Shown in pieces: positions 42,402 through 50,261 of a stretch of 58,163 bases of DNA. Position 1 is the stretch's first letter. Every line of letters starts with the position of its first letter. Position numbers and translations under genes: made by a program. This DNA comes from an archaeon (lineage in GTDB: Archaea > Thermoproteota > Nitrososphaeria > Nitrososphaerales > Gagatemarchaeaceae), in the NCBI GenBank assembly GCA_021791695.1, contig JAJYWC010000010.1:1-58163 (forward strand), in the 5' to 3' direction. A model generated the notes under the pieces. It was not told where the DNA came from, did no database searches, and saw only the letters and a list, made by a program, of their open reading frames with translations.

Positions 42402-42781
42402 TGCTTGGCGCCCCTGAGTCTTGCGAGCTCTTGGGTTACCTGGTCCAGTATCTGCTGGCCCTCACCCGGCTCGAGTACGGCCGCCGCTGCCGTGGAAACA
42501 TTGATGCCTATCGCCGGACCTATCTGGTCCTTGCTAGGTACGAAGACATAGGGTATCTTCTTCTCCTCGCAGAGCAGCGGCAGGTGCGCCACCACTTCCG
42601 GTGGCTGGACGTCCTCGGCTATCACGACGAGCTTGGCCATACCTCTCTCGACGGCCTTGGTGGTCTCGTTGGTGCCCTTCCGGACCTTGCCGGACCTGGA
42701 GGCCTGTCTCAGGACCTCATAAGCGGCTTCGGATACTTCCTTCGGAGTCTCGAACTTTACGAAATACGGTTTCGGGGTCAT
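42398..42781 (-). CDS. rpl7ae: 50S ribosomal protein L7Ae
   Basis: A 127-residue protein from ATG 42781. [60 protein letters not shown] and [13 protein letters not shown] are the L7Ae blocks, with the KGTNETTK motif that grips kink-turns. In archaea it is part of the ribosome, of box C/D and H/ACA RNPs and of RNase P. The TATA box at 42819-42828 gives a leader of about 15 bases and rules out the longer frame to 42802. Confidence 0.96.
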   Translation of the reverse strand: MTPKPYFVKFETPKEVSEAAYEVLRQASRSGKVRKGTNETTKAVERGMAKLVVIAEDVQPPEVVAHLPLLCEEKKIPYVFVPSKDQIGPAIGINVSTAAAAVLEPGEGQQILDQVTQELARLRGAKQ

Positions 42782-42818
42782 CTTGCAATATATCGCCCAC
42801 AACCGCAGTTTTAGGGGT

Positions 42819-42828
42819 GCATATAAGC
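42819..42828 (-). promoter_or_regulatory. TATA box of rpl7ae-rps28e
   Basis: GCTTATATGC on the minus strand, about 42 bases before ATG 42781. Confidence 0.65.
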
Positions 42829-42854
42829 ATGGCAGCAGAAGGCCCTGTCAGGAC

Positions 42855-43286
42855 TCATTCTTCAGCTGGTCCGGAGGCGATGACCTCAGACGGCTCAGCA
42901 CGCTTGAGGTCCAGGCCGTCGAAGTCATGGTCGAAGCTCACTATCGCCTCGACCCCCAGTTTCTTCGCGAGATAGTACTGCAGCGAGTCGTCGAAGTCCC
43001 GGCCGAGAGACCTGGCAAGGAGCGAAGCGGCGATCTCGTCTGACAGGTCGGTGTCGTGTACCGAGAGCCCCAGAGAGTTCTCGATGGTTCTGAGAAACTC
43101 CACGAGCCCTGGGCCGCTCCCGATCTGAGCCTCGACCGCGTGGACGGTGAAGTGCGAGACGACGGCCTCCAGCTCGCCCGCCGAGACCTTCTTCAGCAGG
43201 GCCTTGCACTCTCCCGCCTTCTTCTGGTCCAGCAGCACCTCGAGAAAGACGTTCGTGTCTATGAGAATCAATCCACCTTCGACCAT
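42855..43286 (-). CDS. vapC: VapC-type PIN-domain ribonuclease toxin
   Basis: A 143-residue PIN protein. LILIDTNVFLEVLLDQKKAG has the first acidic residues, SHFTVHAVEAQIGSGPG the second, GRDFDDSLQYYLAKKLGVEA the third and VSFDHDFDGLDLKRAEP the C-terminal acids. All catalytic positions are kept. It overlaps its antitoxin gene by 19 bases. Confidence 0.9.
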   Translation of the reverse strand: MVEGGLILIDTNVFLEVLLDQKKAGECKALLKKVSAGELEAVVSHFTVHAVEAQIGSGPGLVEFLRTIENSLGLSVHDTDLSDEIAASLLARSLGRDFDDSLQYYLAKKLGVEAIVSFDHDFDGLDLKRAEPSEVIASGPAEE

Positions 43287-43501
43287 GCCCTGTGCTGCAG
43301 GTCGACCGAGGTCATTCCGGGCGCCTTCACCACCCCCGTGAGCGAGTCCCAGTCGGCAAGCCCGGGCGATGCAAACTTCCGCATGCTCTCCTCGATGGCC
43401 TTCTTCATCGCACCCTTCTTGTATCCGTACGTCTCCATGGCCTTCTTCCTGAATTTCCTGGCGAGGGCCTCGTTGACCTCGACCTTTATCGTTTCCGTCA
43501 T
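43268..43501 (-). CDS. vapB: VapB-type antitoxin
   Basis: A 77-residue protein: MTETIKVEVNEALARKFRKK is a strand and helix of ribbon-helix-helix type, TYGYKKGAMKKAIEESMRKF the next helix, and the tail ADWDSLTGVVKAPGMTSVDL would contact the toxin. It is the first gene of the pair. The promoter with an overlapping inverted repeat lies immediately upstream. Confidence 0.85.
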   Translation of the reverse strand: MTETIKVEVNEALARKFRKKAMETYGYKKGAMKKAIEESMRKFASPGLADWDSLTGVVKAPGMTSVDLQHRAWSKVD

Positions 43502-43534
43502 AAGTACTTTAGTACCTTGGTCTGATATTTAAGG
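43502..43534 (-). promoter_or_regulatory. Promoter and probable operator of vapBC
   Basis: CCTTAAATATC (43524-43534) is the TATA box and predicts transcription start near 43503, so the mRNA is leaderless. Between it and the ATG is AGGTAC-TAAA-GTACTT (43502-43518), an imperfect inverted repeat that covers the start site and suits autorepression. Confidence 0.55.
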
Positions 43535-44094
43535 ACCCCGGCCAAGAGGGCTTTGGCACATCATTCAGAACTTCATCTTCTTGATGCGGTCCGGCTGCAG
43601 ATACGACGGGTAGGGTACCGGCGGATGCTGTGGGTCGTCCACGAACCTCGTACATCATCTCCTTCGAGGATGGGACGCCGTGGGACATGAAGGTAGATTT
43701 GGTCTTGGGGAAGAAGGACGGCCTAGCCCTGCCGCCGTCACCCAGCGCCGTCTCCATGCCAGGACAGTTGATGCGCGTCTGTGAGAGGGCGTTCGGGAAC
43801 ATCAGGAGCTCGCCCACCGAGTGGTCCGGCTTTTAATTACGCATGTATAGATGCGCTCTCAAAGCCGTCGTCGAATCCGCTCCCAGCCAACCATAACTCA
43901 GGAATGCTCATGCTTACTCCAGTGGTGAGGTCAATCACGCCCCAAAGCTATGGTAGGAGGCCCGCAAAGGGCCAGCGCCCCGGAGATACCCTGGGCGGAG
44001 GTTGCGCTCGGTTGAGGCTAAATGGCTTCCTGAAGCGGCGCGCGATGCCCCGGGCTTGGCAGAGGCACCGGTTTACCATGGTCCAAGGGTGCAC
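43535..44094. other. Intergenic stretch, about 560 bases
   Basis: No gene that I can support. A short plus-strand frame at 43630-43836 contains ISFEDGTPWDMKVDLVLG but has no recognisable start or continuation. The rest shows no repeats or RNA genes. Confidence 0.4.
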
Positions 44095-44925
44095 TCAAAG
44101 CGGTCCCGCCTTCCCCTCCTGGCGCCGGCCCGGTTTTGCTCTCCAGACGAGCGGAACGGCAGCAAGGGCGATGGCGCTGGCGATGTTTGAGACCGTTGAC
44201 GGCCAGCCGTAAAAGACCTGATTGAACCCGAGCGTCGGAAGAAGCAGCAGGCTGGGAAAATGAAACACCACGGACGCAAAGAGAATGGCTGTCAGTGCCG
44301 CCTTCCTGGCCATGAACATATTGTACGTCAGCGGGATCAGGAGCATCGCCACCATCAGGTCGGAGACGAAGGCGAGCAGCCCCCATAGCGTGTGGGTGAC
44401 CGCGACCGACGAGAGCGTCACCCCGCTCTGATTCCAGACTCCCCCTCGAATCAAGTCCCCGACGCCATCCTGTACGTAGAAGGAAGAGAAGAAGACCCCG
44501 ATAGCGGCGCCCCACTTCCAGGCTGTGCCCTTTCCCAGCCAGAAGAGGAAGGCCATGGCGATGGAGAGGAGGATGAAGATATAGTGGCCGACGAACTCGT
44601 CAAAGGAGTTGCCCAGTATCGCCGGTATCGTGATGAGCAGCCACCAGTTTCCCCAGACGACGCTCGTCCTGTCGCCGTCGAACTTCCTCTCGTTGAGATA
44701 AGCGGCGACCGCGACTACGGTGACAACCAAGAGAACGGTCCCGGAGACAAGCGGGATGGTCGAGACCGACGGAAACCCGCCTCCCGCGTCGTAGGCGTCC
44801 ACGGGGTCGAGCGCACCAGGGCTCTGGATAGCGAGCCCCGCGGCGATGAGGACCAGCTCTCCCAGTATCGCGCCGAGAATCAGCCACCGCGCCCTACTGG
44901 TGATGGACCGGAAGAGTGAGGCCAT
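44095..44925 (-). CDS. Polytopic membrane protein of unknown function
   Basis: A 276-residue protein with about eight hydrophobic helices, for example WLILGAILGELVLIAAGLAI, LVSGTVLLVVTVVAVAAYL, FVGHYIFILLSIAMAFLFWL and ALLAFVSDLMVAMLLIPL-like stretches. A short loop after helix 3 reads NERKFDGDRTSVVWGNWW. There is no signature I recognise. A TATA box at 44955-44964 gives a leader of about seven bases. Confidence 0.7.
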   Translation of the reverse strand: MASLFRSITSRARWLILGAILGELVLIAAGLAIQSPGALDPVDAYDAGGGFPSVSTIPLVSGTVLLVVTVVAVAAYLNERKFDGDRTSVVWGNWWLLITIPAILGNSFDEFVGHYIFILLSIAMAFLFWLGKGTAWKWGAAIGVFFSSFYVQDGVGDLIRGGVWNQSGVTLSSVAVTHTLWGLLAFVSDLMVAMLLIPLTYNMFMARKAALTAILFASVVFHFPSLLLLPTLGFNQVFYGWPSTVSNIASAIALAAVPLVWRAKPGRRQEGKAGPL

Positions 44926-44954
44926 TCCTTTTGTTAGATTTCATGGCACCCTGA

Positions 44955-44964
44955 TTATTTAAAA
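44955..44964 (-). promoter_or_regulatory. TATA box of the 276-residue membrane protein
   Basis: TTTTAAATAA on the minus strand, about 35 bases before ATG 44925. The rest of 44926-45209 shows no gene. Confidence 0.6.
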
Positions 44965-45209
44965 TCCTCTTACAGGACTACGGGACGGAACAGGCTGGCC
45001 GGTGCTGCGGCTGTCCTCAGAGGTTACCTTTGCTCGGCGGGGTGTCAGGGTTCCGCACTTGGCTACCTGGAGCGACGTAAGTTCACAGGCAGGCTATGAT
45101 CAAAGGGAACCTACAGTTGGCTGAACAACGCGCTCGCGGACTAGGCGTCAGGCAGCAGGGACTGGGCGCTTAAGTTTTCGTATACACACACCCGCAGGCC
45201 TCTCATCTT

Positions 45210-45517
45210 CTACGCGATGAGCGTGGTCACGGCCAGCAGGAGGTAAACTACGGCGTAGCCGGCCAGGGCCCACCGAAGTATCCGCACTCCGTCTATGCCC
45301 AGCTCCCCGCGCGCGTAACTCCGCGATGCGCCCAGGTACAGGATCCCGAAGATGGCGAGCAGGACGCCTGCGAACAGGACGACCGCTATCAGAGCGTCGA
45401 CGTTCAGCAGGAGCGCCCCCGCATCTCGAGGATGGTCCGCTCGCCGTCCCCGCGGAGAGGGACCGCTGCCTCGCAGTCCTGCGCCACGGCTCCTTCTCCA
45501 GTCAATGAAGACGCCAT
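45210..45517 (-). pseudogene. Small membrane protein gene with a frameshift at a C5/G5 run
   Basis: From ATG 45517 the frame reads ASSLTGEGAVAQDCEAAVPL and ends at 45404. A second frame that reads through the same point continues LLNVDALIAVVLFAGVLLA, GILYLGASRSYARGEL and AGYAVVYLLLAVTTLIA to TAG 45210. Joined, they give a protein of about 100 residues with two membrane helices. The switch falls at the five-C run 45416-45420, a usual site for single-base indels by slippage or by sequencing error. Confidence 0.6.
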
Positions 45518-45522
45518 ACTCC

Positions 45523-46113
45523 TCAATATATCGCCAGGTGAGCCATTATCAGGATGATGACCAACTGGAAGGCCGCCTGGCTTCCTGCGAGCCGGATGTT
45601 TCGCATGTTGAGCTTCGCGATCTTGGCGGTGTCCGGCTTTACCTTCGCCAGTTCGATGAAGATCCTCACGCCGTTCGGCATGAACACGCCGAAACCCTGC
45701 GCGGTGAGTATAAACACCACTATCCCCGCCGCTATTATCCACGGGGAACTCAGGTCGAACTTGCCCATCGACTGCGCGAGGTAGATGCCCGAGGTAATCG
45801 CGGTCGCAGCCAGCGACGGGATTATGAAGAACGTCGTCGGCGTGAGCCTCTTGGCCACCTCGACCCTCTGGGGTATCTCCAGAGACCTCAAGACCCGGGT
45901 CATGACCAGGCCCATGAACAGGTCGAAGCCGGTCCATGTCCCCCCGGTTATCACGTGCACATAGTCGAGGAGGAACTGGCTGTTGGCCGCAAGAGCACCT
46001 ATGAGGGCGATGGGGGGGACGACGCCGATTGCGAAGCTGTAGAGGAGCAGTCTCCGCGTGAAGGGTGGAAGTCTCGAAGACTCCGGTTGAGCAGAGGCTC
46101 GTGCTTGTGCCAC
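45523..46113 (-). CDS. Polytopic membrane protein of unknown function
   Basis: A 196-residue protein with five hydrophobic helices: LLLYSFAIGVVPPIALIGAL, GGTWTGFDLFMGLVMTRVLR, FFIIPSLAATAITSGIYLAQ, PWIIAAGIVVFILTAQGFGV and AAFQLVIILIMAHLAIY. Loops are short, with VAKRLTP and ELAKVKPDTAKIAKLNMR on one side. The plan resembles DUF2269/CopD-like integral membrane proteins but no metal ligands stand out. The frameshifted small membrane gene starts six bases downstream. Confidence 0.7.
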   Translation of the reverse strand: MAQARASAQPESSRLPPFTRRLLLYSFAIGVVPPIALIGALAANSQFLLDYVHVITGGTWTGFDLFMGLVMTRVLRSLEIPQRVEVAKRLTPTTFFIIPSLAATAITSGIYLAQSMGKFDLSSPWIIAAGIVVFILTAQGFGVFMPNGVRIFIELAKVKPDTAKIAKLNMRNIRLAGSQAAFQLVIILIMAHLAIY

Positions 46114-46326
46114 GACCGCACGTGACTACTTTGCTGTCTGAAAGCCTTTTGGAACCCTTGCTGGCGATTCGGGACGCGGGCTTCTGCGCCCGCACAGCGG
46201 CGAGGCATCGGGTTCGTCGGTCCTCGCCGGGGGCACGGGCCGGACATGAGCCTGAAAGAGGCTCAAATCATGCGTGATGCTGGGAATGTTCACACGGGGT
46301 GAATAGAATGAAGGTTGACAGGTTCT
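46114..46326. other. Intergenic stretch with a hairpin
   Basis: TGAGCC-TGAAAGA-GGCTCA (46249-46267) is a perfect six-base-pair hairpin downstream of the methyltransferase pseudogene. It has no T-run, so a terminator role is uncertain. No gene seen. Confidence 0.35.
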
Positions 46327-46919
46327 TCAGTCAGTCCCAATCGTCCTCGTCGCCTCCACAAGATACCACTTGCCGTGGTCTTCGACGCGGGGCTTCAATC
46401 GGGAGGCCTTCGCGGCCATGGAGACGGTATTCGGCTCGAAGAAATCTTCCTCATTGTGGCGGCTCTGAGAATCCAGTGTGTGAGCTTTGGGAGAGTAATC
46501 AGCGATAATCAGCCGTCCACCCTGCTTGAGGACTCTAGACATTTCAGCGATAGGTCCGCCGACGGCTTCGATATGATGCATGACCATTACCGAGACCATG
46601 ATGTCGAAGAACCCGTCCCCGGACTTCAATTCGTCGGCGCTGTCTTTGGCGAGCGTGACCCTTTGCTGGTCATCGGCGGAGAGCGCGCTCCTCGCTTAGG
46701 TGAGAACGTCCCCCGAGGGGTCCAAGCTAAGCACCCGACTTTGTTTCGAGAGGTGCCGGAGCAGAAACTTGGCCGTGGAAACCATTCCGGTCCCGACGTC
46801 CAAGACTCGGACGTCTTCATCCTCTGGAGTGAGCTCCGATAGACGCGCCCTGATCGCTGCGCCGTACCCGTGAAAATTGGTATCTTGGGCACTGGCTGTA
46901 TCATAATCTCGAGCCCCCG
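46327..46919 (-). pseudogene. SAM-dependent methyltransferase interrupted by an in-frame stop
   Basis: One frame covers a class I methyltransferase: DTNFHGYGAAIRARLSELTP, VRVLDVGTGMVSTAKFLLRH (motif I), RVLSLDPSGDVLT, then TAA at 46696-46698, then ARSALSADDQQRVTLAKDSA, FFDIMVSVMVMHHIEAVGG (motif IV region) and MSRVLKQGGRLIIADYSPKA. A single A-to-T change of a Lys codon would create the stop. The start is also unclear: no standard codon lies in frame before the conserved region. The shortened family length and the two defects point to a decaying gene. Confidence 0.8.
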
Positions 46920-46925
46920 CAATAA

Positions 46926-46936
46926 TGTATTTATGA
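46926..46936. promoter_or_regulatory. TATA-like sequence between divergent genes
   Basis: GTATTTATGAG lies 33-42 bases before GTG 46968 on the plus strand. Its complement also suits the minus-strand methyltransferase. Which gene it serves cannot be decided. Confidence 0.45.
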
Positions 46937-46967
46937 GAGCTTAGCCCTGATTTTGCCGGTGTAGCGT

Positions 46968-48059
46968 GTGTACGGTCGAGTCTCTAAGTCGATCATGGCA
47001 TTCTCTTCGCTGTCGCTGCTGCTGCTTTTCGTCTTGCCGGCATTTCCGGCGGCGGCGGCCGCTACTGCAACATCTGACTGTGTTTCAGCAGGAAGCACCG
47101 GTCTGACGACCGTGGTCGTCGCCTTCGCAGGTGAGACCATCAGCGGGAGCGTGAACGCGACAGGATGCGACCTCGGTGTCTATGTGCCGCCTGGCGCGAA
47201 CGGCGTCATGGTTACTCACGCGGTCATCACGGGTGCAAACGAACATGCCATCCTCGCGCAGAACGTCGTCGGTTTCACCCTCAGAGACAGCGTGATAACC
47301 GGTAACGGCCTGGCCGTGAACCCGAAGGTCCCGGACAGCAAGGCGGTAGAACTGGTTGGCACCGCCAACTCCACGGTCATAAGCAACACAATCGTCGCCA
47401 ACGGCGCTGACGGAGGTATCGCGCTGACCGATGACGGCCCTGTCAACCCTGGCGCCCTTAGTCCGGGCGTCCTATCGGCCAGCGTCGGGAATGTCGTCGA
47501 GTTCAACTTCGTCAACGATACAAGCCCCGCCAACTGCGGCATAGTGCTGGCCGGGTTCAACGCCGGCGCGGGGGTCAGGGACAACCTCGTCCTCGGCAAC
47601 ACCATACTTGGCAACTCACCGAAGAATCCTGGCCCCGGAGACGGTCAGATAGTGATCGCGTCCGATGGCCCTGGCGTGACAATCTCTGACAACGCCGTGC
47701 AGGCCAACACCATCGACGGGAGCCTCCTGCCCGGGATCGTCGTCCACAGCAACGCCCCCGGAGACGTGATCTCTGGAACAGACATCCTCAACAACAACAT
47801 CATCAACAATGGAGGATACCCCGTAGGCGGCCCATTCACGAGCGCTAACGACCCCGTCACCGCGACCGGAATAGCGGTCATCGCCGAGGCGGCCGTTCAC
47901 GAACCCAACCCGCCGACGGTGACGGGAACTAACGTGCTCAACAACCTCGTCACAGGGGACGTGTACGGAATCTGGACGTGTCAGACAACCCAGACGACAG
48001 TCGTAGGACTGATCGGCAACTCGCAGACAAACTCCACGTCGTGCCCGGCGGGACCGTAG
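46968..48059 (+). CDS. Secreted right-handed parallel beta-helix protein
   Basis: A 363-residue protein from GTG 46968 (ATG 46995 is an alternative). SSLSLLLLFVLPAFPAAAAA is a signal peptide. The rest is made of repeated strands typical of pectate-lyase-like beta-helices: AILAQNVVGFTLRDSVITGN, STVISNTIVANGADGGIAL, AGVRDNLVLGNTILGNSP, VTISDNAVQANTIDGSL and ISGTDILNNNIINNGGYP, with Asn ladders. Cys pairs at the start and end may cap it. It probably binds or degrades polysaccharide outside the cell. The catalytic residues cannot be placed. Confidence 0.8.
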   Translation: MYGRVSKSIMAFSSLSLLLLFVLPAFPAAAAATATSDCVSAGSTGLTTVVVAFAGETISGSVNATGCDLGVYVPPGANGVMVTHAVITGANEHAILAQNVVGFTLRDSVITGNGLAVNPKVPDSKAVELVGTANSTVISNTIVANGADGGIALTDDGPVNPGALSPGVLSASVGNVVEFNFVNDTSPANCGIVLAGFNAGAGVRDNLVLGNTILGNSPKNPGPGDGQIVIASDGPGVTISDNAVQANTIDGSLLPGIVVHSNAPGDVISGTDILNNNIINNGGYPVGGPFTSANDPVTATGIAVIAEAAVHEPNPPTVTGTNVLNNLVTGDVYGIWTCQTTQTTVVGLIGNSQTNSTSCPAGP

Positions 48060-48084
48060 GTCCCGACACGAGAAGCTGTGGGCG

Positions 48085-48345
48085 TCATTCAAAATAAGCT
48101 GAACGGTTAGCGAGGTCAGATAGTGCAGCTCCACTTCGGGTGGATTCTGTAAGCCCGAACTTCATCCACGCCGTCTCCCCGTCTGTAATCTTTCGCCTCG
48201 TCCCGTCCTCTAGCGTGTCCAGAACCAGCTTCACGAGCAGGGCCGCCTTCTCCCAGTTCGTGCTTATGTAAGAATATACGCGGCGCTCGATTCTGTTCCA
48301 CTCGCTCGTCCAAGGAGGATGACTACAGAAAGTCGCGTCGAGCAG
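48085..48345 (-). pseudogene. C-terminal remnant of a DDE transposase (IS630/ISAzo13-like)
   Basis: The frame reads LLDATFCSHPPWTSEWNRIE, then RRVYSYISTNWEKAALLVKL, and ends at 48085. PPxxSxWNxIE with the terminal catalytic Glu, followed by the (F/Y)SxIxxNW helix, is the C-terminal signature of these transposases. Upstream codons are lost at a junction with another remnant near 48345. Confidence 0.65.
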
Positions 48346-48350
48346 ACTCG

Positions 48351-48548
48351 GTGCCTACCGCTGCAGGAGGTACCTCCATGCTCGACGACGGCGAGCTCGA
48401 GAAGCTGGACAGGAGGAAAGAGATTATCGAGCACCCGTTCGGAACGATGAAGAGGGCTGGATCCACGATGCTGGCTTACAGTATGAAGCGGGCGATCGAC
48501 ATCTTGGGGACGAGGAGACTGATAGGCGCGACTGGGGCCAAGGTGTAA
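48351..48548 (+). pseudogene. C-terminal remnant of an IS1182/IS5-type transposase
   Basis: RRKEIIEHPFGTMKR and TMLAYSMKRAIDILGTRRL are the last blocks of these transposases (ExVEHPFGxxKR and YNxKRAxNILG), but the stretch of about 30 residues that normally separates them is missing. It abuts the remnant on the other strand, so two elements collided here. The flanks 48060-48084 and 48549-48747 show no gene. Confidence 0.65.
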
Positions 48549-48715
48549 GGCAGAATGATATATCTTGATTCATCCAGCTAAATCCGAATTTCCACAAGGC
48601 CTGATCTGATGTAGGTCCCTCCCGATTCACACTATTATCTATGTGGGACCTGGTCTTGCAAGCGTAAGGTCCCCTTTTTGCTCTTGCCGGTTATTCGCTC
48701 GTTCTACATGGACAT

Positions 48716-48723
48716 GCATAAAT
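48716..48723 (+). promoter_or_regulatory. TATA box of the zinc-ribbon protein gene
   Basis: GCATAAAT about 30 bases before ATG 48748, predicting a nearly leaderless mRNA. Confidence 0.6.
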
Positions 48724-48747
48724 CCCCGACTTGCGCATCATCCCGCC

Positions 48748-49647
48748 ATGTACTGCATGAAGTGCGGTGCTATGATGCCCGACGACGCGGGTTTCTGCTC
48801 CAAGTGTGGCTCTCCGATGAAACCTGTCTCATCCATCGCAGCGGCAGAACGGCCTGCTCCCTCTCCCGCCGCGTCAGGCCAGGTCACCCAGCTGAAATGC
48901 CCGGGCTGCGGAGCGCCCATAAGCCCAAAGTTCGGCGAGGCCGTGATTTCTTGCGGGTACTGCGGCGGCAGCGTCACCCTGGGACGTGAAGGCTGGAGCG
49001 CAGTCCAGAAGCACACGATGCTTCAGGCCAGGCTCACGGAGCGCGAGCAGGTGCTCCAAAAGGTGAGGGATGTGATGGATCGAGGCATGTTCCACAAGCA
49101 CATACAGGAAAAATCAAGACTTGAGGAAGCTACTCTCGGTGTGGTTCCGTATTGGCTCATTCCCGCTTCTGCCTCCACGACAGTCACATTCATGTGGGGA
49201 GAAACGGGAGGTGCCCAGTACGGAGACATCGGTGGCCAGGTCGTCAACAAGACAGCGGAGGTGGACGACAACTACGATTTCCCAGTGGTCGCAGTCAAAG
49301 CATTGAAGGCTGAGTATCAGCCAAAGGGGTATCAGTTCGCTTTGGCAGACAGGCAGCTCTTCGATTTCTCGAAGCTTCCCAAGGGGTTGAAAGTGATCAA
49401 CGGCGACGTGGGAGAAGAGCAGGCGAAGTTTGAGGCCAAGACACTGGTCAAGGAGTTACAGTACACGAAAGCGCATGACCTGCACAAGCACCACACAATA
49501 GAGCGGATTGCCACGGAGGTTGACGTGACAGATGGAGAACTTCTCCACGCGCCAATCTGGTACGTCAGGTACGACCACGATGGGAAGAAGATTGTCCTCG
49601 TTGTTGACGCAAATTCGGGCGGCGTCATGAGCACAAGCGGCCTCTGA
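48748..49647 (+). CDS. Double zinc-ribbon protein, function unknown
   Basis: A 299-residue protein from ATG 48748. MYCMKCGAMMPDDAGFCSKC is a zinc-ribbon (CxxC...CxxC) of the zf-ribbon_3 type. After a Pro/Ala linker a second ribbon follows, LKCPGCGAPISPKFGEAVIS with CGYCGG. Then comes a coiled helix (LTEREQVLQKVRDVMDRGMF) and a soluble domain with two beta-rich halves (ATLGVVPYWLIPASASTTVT, DDNYDFPVVAVKALKAEYQP, DGELLHAPIWYVRYDHDGKK). No membrane helix. The TATA box settles the start. It may be a regulatory or chaperone-like scaffold, which the sequence cannot decide. Confidence 0.8.
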   Translation: MYCMKCGAMMPDDAGFCSKCGSPMKPVSSIAAAERPAPSPAASGQVTQLKCPGCGAPISPKFGEAVISCGYCGGSVTLGREGWSAVQKHTMLQARLTEREQVLQKVRDVMDRGMFHKHIQEKSRLEEATLGVVPYWLIPASASTTVTFMWGETGGAQYGDIGGQVVNKTAEVDDNYDFPVVAVKALKAEYQPKGYQFALADRQLFDFSKLPKGLKVINGDVGEEQAKFEAKTLVKELQYTKAHDLHKHHTIERIATEVDVTDGELLHAPIWYVRYDHDGKKIVLVVDANSGGVMSTSGL

Positions 49648-50261
49648 GCATCCTGGAAGCCGCGCAAAGCCTCTCCTCACGATACCCCAAATCCCTTCCA
49701 GGCACGCGGAAAAGACATTCAGCAGGAAGGCGAAAGGGGACGAAACCTGCCTCAAAGACTTCGCGCGCCAGAGGGTATTTTGCCGGACCGCAGACTTCAG
49801 GATCGACTGGCGGCGTACGTCCACCGCGATCCCGGCGGGAACCAGGTCGTCTGCGGTGATGGTCAGGGACGTTCGGTATGAAACCCGGGAAATTCTGGCG
49901 CGCCAACCTCTCCCTGCACCCGCTCTCGACAGTATGACCTTCTCGGCCATGCCACAGCTGTCAGACGCTGGCCTTCGCCATCAGGAGAGGCTTGATGCTT
50001 GTGACGGGGGCATCAGCTTCTCCCTTGTTCCTGAAGATGGATTGAATAGACATGACAGCTTCCCGGCCGGTCAGGCTATAGATGGTGGTGTGCCATCGCA
50101 AGTTTGGTTTCGCTGACCTACCAAATATTTGCAACTCCATGAACCGTGTGCACTTTTCCAAGATTATCATCCTGAAGCTTTTCAGCCTGTTTTCGCACAA
50201 GAATTTCACGGCATCGATTTCACGGCATCGGAAACCAAACCACTGACGACACACCATCCCA
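49648..50261. other. Gene-poor stretch, about 610 bases
   Basis: No intact gene. On the minus strand near 49680-49890 the frame with RQNTLWRAKSLRQVSSPFAF and LLNVFSACLEGIWGIVRR looks protein-like and could be the tail of an ISH3-type transposase, but it lacks conserved acidic residues, so I do not call it. Confidence 0.35.

Noticed and set aside
43630-43836. Short nucleotidyltransferase-like frame (DMKVDLVLG)
   Set aside because: One short match, no start, no second motif and no continuation.
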